Source: Verrucomicrobiota bacterium
Lineage (GTDB): Bacteria; Verrucomicrobiota; Verrucomicrobiia; Chthoniobacterales; UBA10450
Direction: 5' to 3'
Assembly: GCA_003219355.1 (NCBI GenBank)
Contig: QHOQ01000088.1
Coordinates: 1-11,812, forward strand
Length of the DNA stretch: 11,812 nucleotides
Shown here: piece after piece, positions 6,816-11,812 of the stretch
Layout of the letters: every line of letters begins with the position of its first letter
How positions within the stretch are numbered: the first letter of the stretch is position 1
Position numbers and translations under genes: made by a program
The notes under the pieces: model-generated
What the model was told of the DNA's origin: nothing
The model's database searches: none
What the model saw: only the letters and a program-made list of their open reading frames with translations

Positions 6816-8137
6816 GCTCACTCACCGCGCCCGCTATCAGTCAAGCGGCGGCCGCACGGCTGTGTTCGAACGCGGGCCAATCGCGTGCCGAATGTCTGCT
6901 CACGCGTTTTCATCAAATCAGAAACTTCACGACAGGATTGTGCGCGAATCTTGAGCCCGAAGATTGTGTTGTCCAGTCAATACCGGATGTCAGCCCAACC
7001 AAGTGGCACCTTGCCCATACCACGTGGTTCTTCGAAACGTTTATCCTGAAAAGATTCGTTCCCGGATATCGCGCCGAAATTCCGCAATACGCCTATCTCT
7101 TCAATTCATACTACAACGCGGCCGGCGACATGCACAGGCGCGATCTCCGTGGCTTGATCTCGCGCCCCACCGTAAAGGAAGCACAGCGCTACCGCTCGTC
7201 GATCGATTCGCATATCGACAATCTCCTTTCACAGGCTGACGAAAAGCTTCTCGACGACATCGAGCCAATTTTAATTCTCGGCGTTCATCACGAGCAGCAG
7301 CATCAAGAGTTGCTTATCACAGACATCAAGCACGTGTTCGCGCAAAATCCGCTCTACCCAGTTTTTCGCGAACGCGAGATCGACGTTGTTCCAGCAAAAA
7401 CTGCCCCGATGGATTTTCTCCATTTCGAAGAGACAGCCGTGGAGATCGGTCACGAAGGCAACGAATTTTCATACGATAACGAAGGCCCGCGCCATCGAAC
7501 GTTGGTTGGTACGTTTTCGCTCGCTTCACGACCCACTACAAATGGCGAATATCTCAAATTTATCGAAGCCGGCGGATACGCGCGCGCCGAATTTTGGTTA
7601 TCGCTCGGTTGGATGACGGTAAATGAACAACACTGGCAGGCGCCGCTTTACTGGGAAAAACGCGACGGCGCGTGGTGGCAGTTCACGCTCTCCGGTTTTC
7701 GTCCCGTCGACGAATCAGAGCCAGTAACACATGTCAGCTATTTTGAAGCCGACGCCTTCGCAAATTGGAGTGGTGCCCGGTTGCCTACGGAATTCGAATG
7801 GGAACTTGTCGCGCTTGATTGTCCGATCGAGGGCAATTTCGTCGAGGCCGAGGAGTTTCATCCACGATCATCGACAGGACAGGATCGACAACTTCAACAA
7901 ATGTTTGGCGACGTTTGGGAATGGACGCGGAGCGCGTATTCGCCTTACCCTGGGTACAGCGCCGCGCCTGGCGCACTCGGCGAGTACAACGGCAAGTTCA
8001 TGTGTAATCAATATGTCTTGCGTGGGGGCTCCTGCGCGACGTCACGCACGCACATCCGCAAGACATATCGAAACTTTTTTCAGCCCGAAAAACGCTGGCA
8101 ATTCACAGGGATTCGGCTCGCGCGCGACTCAAAATGA
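6812..8137 (+). CDS. egtB: Hercynine oxygenase / ergothioneine synthase EgtB (non-heme iron sulfoxide synthase)
   Basis: EgtB uses Fe(II) and O2 to join hercynine to a thiol donor (gamma-glutamylcysteine in mycobacteria, cysteine in some others), making the sulfoxide precursor of ergothioneine. The 441-residue product has an N-terminal DinB-like domain with WHLAHTTWFFE (65-75) and HHEQQHQELL (159-168). The latter's HxxxH, with a His from the first motif, forms the three-His iron site. The C-terminal part is an FGE-sulfatase domain: FANWSGARLPTEFEWE (316-331), FGDVWEWTRSAYSPYPGY (365-382), YVLRGGSCAT (401-410) and RKTYRNFFQPEKRWQFTGIRLAR (from 416). The length is normal. The start is TTG, overlapping the upstream stop; the stop overlaps egtD in ATGA. 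The thiol donor cannot be told from sequence. No egtA, egtC or egtE is present, so the final C-S lyase would be encoded elsewhere. Confidence 0.95.
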   Translation: MSSLTAPAISQAAAARLCSNAGQSRAECLLTRFHQIRNFTTGLCANLEPEDCVVQSIPDVSPTKWHLAHTTWFFETFILKRFVPGYRAEIPQYAYLFNSYYNAAGDMHRRDLRGLISRPTVKEAQRYRSSIDSHIDNLLSQADEKLLDDIEPILILGVHHEQQHQELLITDIKHVFAQNPLYPVFREREIDVVPAKTAPMDFLHFEETAVEIGHEGNEFSYDNEGPRHRTLVGTFSLASRPTTNGEYLKFIEAGGYARAEFWLSLGWMTVNEQHWQAPLYWEKRDGAWWQFTLSGFRPVDESEPVTHVSYFEADAFANWSGARLPTEFEWELVALDCPIEGNFVEAEEFHPRSSTGQDRQLQQMFGDVWEWTRSAYSPYPGYSAAPGALGEYNGKFMCNQYVLRGGSCATSRTHIRKTYRNFFQPEKRWQFTGIRLARDSK

Positions 8138-9108
8138 ACCACGAGCCAAATCGGCTTGCCGTGGTCGATCTTGAGCCGGCGAAATCGGATTTTCTTTCGG
8201 AGGCAATCGCCGGCCTCTCTCATCATCCGCGCACCTTGCCGTGCAAATATTTCTACGATGAGAACGGCGCGGAGCTGTTTCAAAAAATCTGCGAACTACC
8301 GGAATATTACATCACTCGAGCTGAGACTGCGATTCTCCGGATTCAAGCTCATCAGATGGCCCATTGCATCGGCGCGCGTTGCGAGCTGATCGGTCTTGGC
8401 ACCGGCGCCGGAACAAAAACGCGCATTCTTTTGGAAGAGCTGGAAGAGCCGGCTGTTTACGTCCCAGTCGATATTTCAAAAGAACAGCTCGAAAGATCGA
8501 CCGCTTTGTTTCGCAAGCTTTTTCCCCAGCTCGAAATTCTGCCGGTCTGCGCCGATTACCTCGAACCGTTCGATCTGCCTTCGACTTCCCGAAAAGCCGC
8601 GCGCAAAATTGTTTACTTTCCTGGCTCGACCATCGGCAATTTTGAGCCGCCGACAGCAATGGCGTTCTTACAACGTGTTGTCGATCTCTGCGAAAATGAC
8701 GGCGGGCTTTTGATTGGCGTCGATCTGCGAAAAGATCGACAAGTTTTGGAACGCGCTTACAACGACAGCGCCGGTGTGACCGCGCAATTTAATTTGAATT
8801 TGCTTGCGCGCGCGAATCGCGAGCTCGGGGCGAATTTCGACCTACGACAGTGGCAGCATTACGCGATTTACAATCCGGATGAAGGCCGGATCGAGATCTA
8901 TCTGCTCAGCGAACTCGATCAGACTGTGCGAATTAAGGAGCGGCAGTTTCATTTCCATGCGGGAGAGAAAATCATCACGGAATATTCCTACAAACATACC
9001 CCACCAGGTTTTATCGACCTGGCCCACAAAGCAGGATTTGAGTTTGTTCGAATGTGGACCGACAAGAGTCACTTGTTTGGCGTTTTTTATTTCACCGTGA
9101 CACTGTAG
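8134..9108 (+). CDS. egtD: L-histidine N-alpha-methyltransferase EgtD
   Basis: EgtD transfers three methyl groups from S-adenosylmethionine to histidine, giving hercynine, the EgtB substrate. The 324-residue product has the usual length and motif order: KYFYDENGAELFQKICELP (38-56), EYYITRAE (57-64), the SAM-binding loop IGLGTGAGTKTRILL (86-100), VPVDIS (110-115), YFPGSTIGNFEP (161-172) and GVDLRKD (195-201). The histidine-binding set known from Mycobacterium EgtD appears conserved: a Tyr of the YY pair (58/59), Asn169, and the ExS motif Glu283/Ser285. The loop reads GTGAGTKT where GSGSxxKT is more usual, a mild change that keeps the glycines. Start ATG overlaps the egtB stop as ATGA, indicating a translationally coupled operon. 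A different methyltransferase of the DUF2260 family is very unlikely given the EgtB neighbour. Confidence 0.95.
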   Translation: MNHEPNRLAVVDLEPAKSDFLSEAIAGLSHHPRTLPCKYFYDENGAELFQKICELPEYYITRAETAILRIQAHQMAHCIGARCELIGLGTGAGTKTRILLEELEEPAVYVPVDISKEQLERSTALFRKLFPQLEILPVCADYLEPFDLPSTSRKAARKIVYFPGSTIGNFEPPTAMAFLQRVVDLCENDGGLLIGVDLRKDRQVLERAYNDSAGVTAQFNLNLLARANRELGANFDLRQWQHYAIYNPDEGRIEIYLLSELDQTVRIKERQFHFHAGEKIITEYSYKHTPPGFIDLAHKAGFEFVRMWTDKSHLFGVFYFTVTL

Positions 9109-9187
9109 CGGCTGCCCTGTGGGCGGCGCGCTTCAGATTATGAACGCAACATCCGCGCCGGCGTTTCGCATAGCGAAGCGGCTACAG
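9103..9187. repeat. Structured palindromic element able to form a four-armed cloverleaf
   Basis: The element fills almost the whole gap between egtD and the ABC ATPase gene. A 7-base outer stem pairs CTGTAGC (9103-9109) with GCTACAG (9181-9187). Inside are a left hairpin GCCC-TGT-GGGC (9114-9124), a central 7-base stem CGGCGCG (9124-9130) with CGCGCCG (9154-9160), and a right hairpin TTCGC-ATA-GCGAA (9165-9177). The outer arm begins on the egtD stop codon and ends two bases before the ATPase ATG. The layout recalls dispersed REP-like intergenic repeats that I associate with Verrucomicrobiota, but no second copy is in this window. It is not a tRNA: there is no normal anticodon loop, T loop or D loop. 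Confidence 0.6.
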
Positions 9188-9189
9188 TT

Positions 9190-9933
9190 ATGAACGCCCT
9201 TGTTCAACTTGTCGCCGTCACGAAGCGCTACGCCGACGCACCTGCGCTGCATCCGACGAATCTATCAATCGAGCGTGGCAAAACCACGGTTCTAATCGGG
9301 CCGAGCGGCTGCGGGAAATCGACACTATTACGAATCATCATTCGGCTGATCGCGCCTGATTCTGGCACAATCGATTTCGATGGTTCGCAGATTACAGCCG
9401 CTAACATCGATATATTGCGTCACCGCATCGGGTATGTCATTCAGGAAGGCGGTCTTTTCCCACATCTCACCGCACGCGCAAACATCCTTTTGATGGCGCG
9501 CCATCTCGAAAAATCCGACGAAGAAATGCGCACGCGGCTTTCCGAATTGTGCGAGCTGACAAGATTTCCCGAAAACTTGCTGGCGCGGTACCCGCTTGAA
9601 CTTTCCGGCGGCCAGCGTCAACGCGTCAGTTTGATGCGGGCATTGATGCTTTCGCCCGAATTGTTGCTCCTCGACGAACCACTCGGCGCGCTCGATCCAT
9701 TGGTGCGTGCGTCGTTACAAAAGGATCTCAAAGAAATTTTCGCGCGCTTACGCCAAACCACGCTGCTCGTCACGCATGACCTGGCGGAAGCAGCTTATTT
9801 CGGCGACGAAATTGTGCTCATGAATGAAGGCCGCGTCGTCCAGCAAGGTTCGATAATCGATCTTCGGGAAAGACCGGCCAATCCCTTTGTTTCCGAGTTC
9901 ATCAACGCGCAACGAAGTCTTGCCGTCTTATGA
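9190..9933 (+). CDS. ABC transporter ATPase, quaternary-ammonium (OpuCA/EgtV-like) type
   Basis: The cytoplasmic ATPase that would drive the permease-binding protein encoded next. The 247 residues include Walker A GPSGCGKST (37-45), the Q-loop YVIQEGGLFPHL (82-93), signature LSGGQRQR (138-145), Walker B LLLLDEPLGALDP (158-170) and the switch His196 in THDLAE. The YVIQEGGLFPHLT wording is typical of glycine betaine/choline/carnitine importers. The tandem CBS domains that OpuA/OpuC ATPases use for ionic-strength sensing are absent; the protein stops soon after the ATPase core. ATG at 9190 is taken because the first residues fit the family; no ribosome-binding site is visible, as the preceding bases belong to the palindromic element. 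Its stop overlaps the next start (ATGA). It follows egtD by 81 bases. Substrate is inferred from context only. Confidence 0.9.
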   Translation: MNALVQLVAVTKRYADAPALHPTNLSIERGKTTVLIGPSGCGKSTLLRIIIRLIAPDSGTIDFDGSQITAANIDILRHRIGYVIQEGGLFPHLTARANILLMARHLEKSDEEMRTRLSELCELTRFPENLLARYPLELSGGQRQRVSLMRALMLSPELLLLDEPLGALDPLVRASLQKDLKEIFARLRQTTLLVTHDLAEAAYFGDEIVLMNEGRVVQQGSIIDLRERPANPFVSEFINAQRSLAVL

Positions 9934-11462
9934 AACGAATCAGAAAAGCAGGAAAAGAGGAAATACAGCCGCTATTTCGAAGATTTAGAATCGTTTTTCA
10001 TTTTTGCGCTGTTCTCCCCTTCCTGATTTTTACTTGCTCGTTGTTTTGTGCTCAGCCAGTTTTAATCGGGTCGAAAAAATTCACAGAATCTTACGTCCTG
10101 GGCGAAATTGCCAAGCGCACGCTAAACGAGGCGGGCATTCCAGCGGAACATCGGCAAGGAATGGGCGGCACGATTATTCTTTGGGAAGCCTTACGCGGCG
10201 GGCAAATCGACATCTATCTGGAGTACACGGGAACGATTGCGCAAGAAATTCTCAAGACTGAACGGCAATTGTCGGTCCAGGAAATCCGCGATGCGCTGAC
10301 AAAAACCGGCGTCGGAATGACGGAGCCGCTTGGCTTCAACAACACCTATGCGCTTGTCATGCGACGTAACGAGGCGCAACGACTTGGGATTCGCACGATC
10401 GGCGATTTGCGCAAACATCCGGAACTCAAAATCGGACTTACGCACGAATTTTTGGATCGCCGTGATGGATGGCGACCGCTGCGCCAGCGTTACAGCCTCC
10501 CTCAGCTGAACATCATCGGGATTGATCACGCGCTTGGGTACGCCGCTCTGGCTAACGGCTCTATCGACGTGAAGGATGCTTACTCGACCGACGCCAAGAT
10601 TGCGGAAAACGATCTCGTCTCCCTAGTAGACGACTTCGATTTTTTTCCGAAATACGATGCGGTATTCTTATTTCGAACTTCCCTGCGCGACGATGCGATC
10701 GCCGGATTGCACGGACTTGCAGGCACGCTCGATGAAGCGCGGATGATTCGGCTGAACGCGGAAGCAGAGCGGACAAAAAACTACACAACAGCTGCAAACT
10801 TGTATTTTCAGAACGCCGTTGGATCGACGGTTACCACCGGCGAATCGTTTTGGCAAAAGCTTGCGCGCTGGACATTGCGCCATCTCGAACTTGCGGGATT
10901 TTCGTTGCTTCTTTCAGTAATGACCGGGATTCCGCTTGGGATTGTCGCCAGCCGTGGTGGCGCGACCGGAAACATGATTCTTGGTTTTGCTGGCGTCATG
11001 CAGACCGTTCCATCGCTTGCGTTGCTCGCTCTTCTGGTTCCCCTTCCGTTTTTCGGAATCAGCGTTCGGACCGCGATTACCGCGCTTTTTCTTTACGGAT
11101 TGCTGCCGATTGTGCGCAACACTGCGAGCGGCTTGCAGGACATTCCGCGATCACTCCGCGAATCGGCCATCGCGCTGGGACTCGCACCGGCGGCGCGGCT
11201 TTGGCGAATTTATCTACCAATGGCGTCGCGCTCGATTTTGTCGGGAATTAAAACCAGCGCCGTTATTAACATTGGTACTGCCACGCTTGCCGCGTTGATC
11301 GGAGCGGGCGGTTACGGCGAGCCAATCTTAAGCGGACTGAATTTGAACGATCACGTCACGATTTTGGAAGGCGCGATTCCGGCGGCGCTCCTTGCGCTGG
11401 TTGTGCAATGGAGCTTCGATTTGCTCGACCGCATTTTGATTCCCAAAGGTCTACGATTGTAG
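9930..11462 (+). CDS. Fused substrate-binding protein and permease, OpuBC/OpuBB (EgtU-like) ABC importer
   Basis: One 510-residue polypeptide carries both the solute receptor and the membrane channel of an importer. A basic start and hydrophobic helix (20-41) act as signal peptide or anchor. Residues about 43-295 are an OpuAC/ProX-type binding domain: VLIGSKKFTESYVLGEI (44-60), IDIYLEYTGT (93-102), DVKDAYSTDAKI (213-224) and DFFPKYDAVFLF (237-248). About five membrane helices follow (near 318-341, 348-376, 379-397, 443-462, 477-498), with the EAA-like loop ESAIALGLA to IYLP (411-430) that docks the ATPase. Periplasmic binding domain plus five helices puts the C-terminus inside, consistent. 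Characterised EgtU and OpuABC fusions have the permease first, so the order here is reversed. Ligands of this family are trimethylammonium compounds; next to egtBD, ergothioneine or hercynine is the leading guess, betaine or choline the alternative. Confidence 0.9.
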   Translation: MKRIRKAGKEEIQPLFRRFRIVFHFCAVLPFLIFTCSLFCAQPVLIGSKKFTESYVLGEIAKRTLNEAGIPAEHRQGMGGTIILWEALRGGQIDIYLEYTGTIAQEILKTERQLSVQEIRDALTKTGVGMTEPLGFNNTYALVMRRNEAQRLGIRTIGDLRKHPELKIGLTHEFLDRRDGWRPLRQRYSLPQLNIIGIDHALGYAALANGSIDVKDAYSTDAKIAENDLVSLVDDFDFFPKYDAVFLFRTSLRDDAIAGLHGLAGTLDEARMIRLNAEAERTKNYTTAANLYFQNAVGSTVTTGESFWQKLARWTLRHLELAGFSLLLSVMTGIPLGIVASRGGATGNMILGFAGVMQTVPSLALLALLVPLPFFGISVRTAITALFLYGLLPIVRNTASGLQDIPRSLRESAIALGLAPAARLWRIYLPMASRSILSGIKTSAVINIGTATLAALIGAGGYGEPILSGLNLNDHVTILEGAIPAALLALVVQWSFDLLDRILIPKGLRL

Positions 11463-11480
11463 GGGGGCGCGAGCATCTCG

Positions 11481-11493
11481 TTTGCGAAGCAAA
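11481..11493. other. Small hairpin TTTGC-GAA-GCAAA after the transporter gene
   Basis: A perfect five-base stem with a three-base loop lies 18 bases after the stop codon of the fused transporter. It has no following run of T, so it is not a canonical terminator. It may be a weak stabilising structure or chance. The rest of the 104-base gap before the dehydrogenase shows no clear promoter. Confidence 0.25.
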
Positions 11494-11566
11494 TCAACGC
11501 AAGCTGGGAGTTTCCACTACTTTCTGCCCGACTCGCGGGTCACCTGATTCGCGTCTATTACATAGA

Positions 11567-11812
11567 ATGGCAATCGCGTCGATCAATCCAGCAACGGGTG
11601 AAACGCTCAAAGAGTTCCTGCCGTTCAACGACGACGAAATCGAGCAGCGTCTGAAACGCGCCGAGCGTGCATTCACGCACCACCGACGACGTCCATTTGC
11701 CAAACGGGGGCAACTCATGATGGCCGCGGCGTCATTACTTGAGCAGGAAAAGGACAAACTCGCCCGCATGATGACGTTGGAAATGGGAAAATTATTTCGC
11801 GCGGCGCTGGAT
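11567..11812 (+). CDS. NAD(P)-dependent aldehyde dehydrogenase, succinate-semialdehyde type (N-terminal part)
   Basis: The frame is open for 82 codons to the window edge. It begins MAIASINPATGETLKEF, continues with EIEQRLKRAERAF, RPFAKRGQLMMAAASLLE and ends in LARMMTLEMGK. The INPATGE opening, the PFxxRxxLMxxAAxLLE helix and TLEMGK are the usual N-terminal landmarks of succinate-semialdehyde/aldehyde dehydrogenases of about 455 residues. The catalytic Cys and Glu would lie beyond the window. Such enzymes oxidise succinate semialdehyde or similar aldehydes to acids with NAD(P). It starts 104 bases after the transporter, on the same strand, with no clear ribosome-binding site. A functional link to the ergothioneine genes is not indicated. 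Confidence 0.88.
   Translation, partial: MAIASINPATGETLKEFLPFNDDEIEQRLKRAERAFTHHRRRPFAKRGQLMMAAASLLEQEKDKLARMMTLEMGKLFRAALD

Noticed and set aside
9103..9187. Possible tRNA gene, because of an 85-base cloverleaf with a 7-base outer stem
   Set aside because: The side hairpins have three-base loops, the central loop is 23 bases, and there is no T-loop or D-loop consensus. It fits a palindromic repeat, not a tRNA.
1..11812. CRISPR array, insertion sequence or prophage
   Set aside because: I saw no regularly spaced repeats, transposase, integrase or phage structural gene on either strand.

Overview
The window reads as bacterial chromosome, roughly half G+C, densely coded, with short gaps, few clear Shine-Dalgarno sites and several non-ATG starts (GTG for the glycosyltransferase and the LOG protein, TTG for egtB). 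The mix of genes, a solitary zinc-independent-type S14 outside a ribosomal operon, and a structured palindromic element of a style I associate with soil Verrucomicrobiota suggest a soil Verrucomicrobiota (Chthoniobacterales-like) genome. That placement is an inference from memory and an acidobacterium is not excluded. No gene-free stretch exceeds 300 bases; the longest gaps are about 80-120 bases.

Left part (1-2241, minus strand): a CNNM/CorC-type membrane protein with DUF21 and CBS regions, cut by the window edge, lies downstream of rpsN (S14), and Ku, the double-strand-break end-binding protein, lies upstream of both. Divergent from Ku is a plus-strand group (2354-4288): a TatA-type translocase subunit, a small acyl carrier protein and a GT4-type glycosyltransferase. 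Convergent with these is a minus-strand pair (4274-6305): an alpha/beta hydrolase followed by a long LOG-family protein, whose 3' end overlaps the glycosyltransferase by 15 bases.

Right part (6414-11462, plus strand): this is the most coherent unit. A small acidic DUF2934-type protein overlaps egtB by 4 bases and egtB overlaps egtD by 4 bases. EgtD trimethylates histidine to hercynine and EgtB joins hercynine to a thiol donor, so these are the two core enzymes of ergothioneine synthesis. About 80 bases later come an ABC ATPase and, overlapping it by 4 bases, a single polypeptide joining a quaternary-ammonium-type substrate-binding domain to a permease domain. This transporter class includes the known ergothioneine importers EgtU/EgtV, so the locus looks like a combined 'make and move' ergothioneine (or hercynine/betaine) cluster. 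The fusion has the binding domain first, the reverse of the characterised EgtU proteins as I recall them. The gap between egtD and the ATPase is filled almost exactly by an element that can fold as a four-armed cloverleaf.

The window closes with the first 82 codons of an aldehyde dehydrogenase of the succinate-semialdehyde type. I saw no rRNA, tRNA, CRISPR array, transposase or phage gene.
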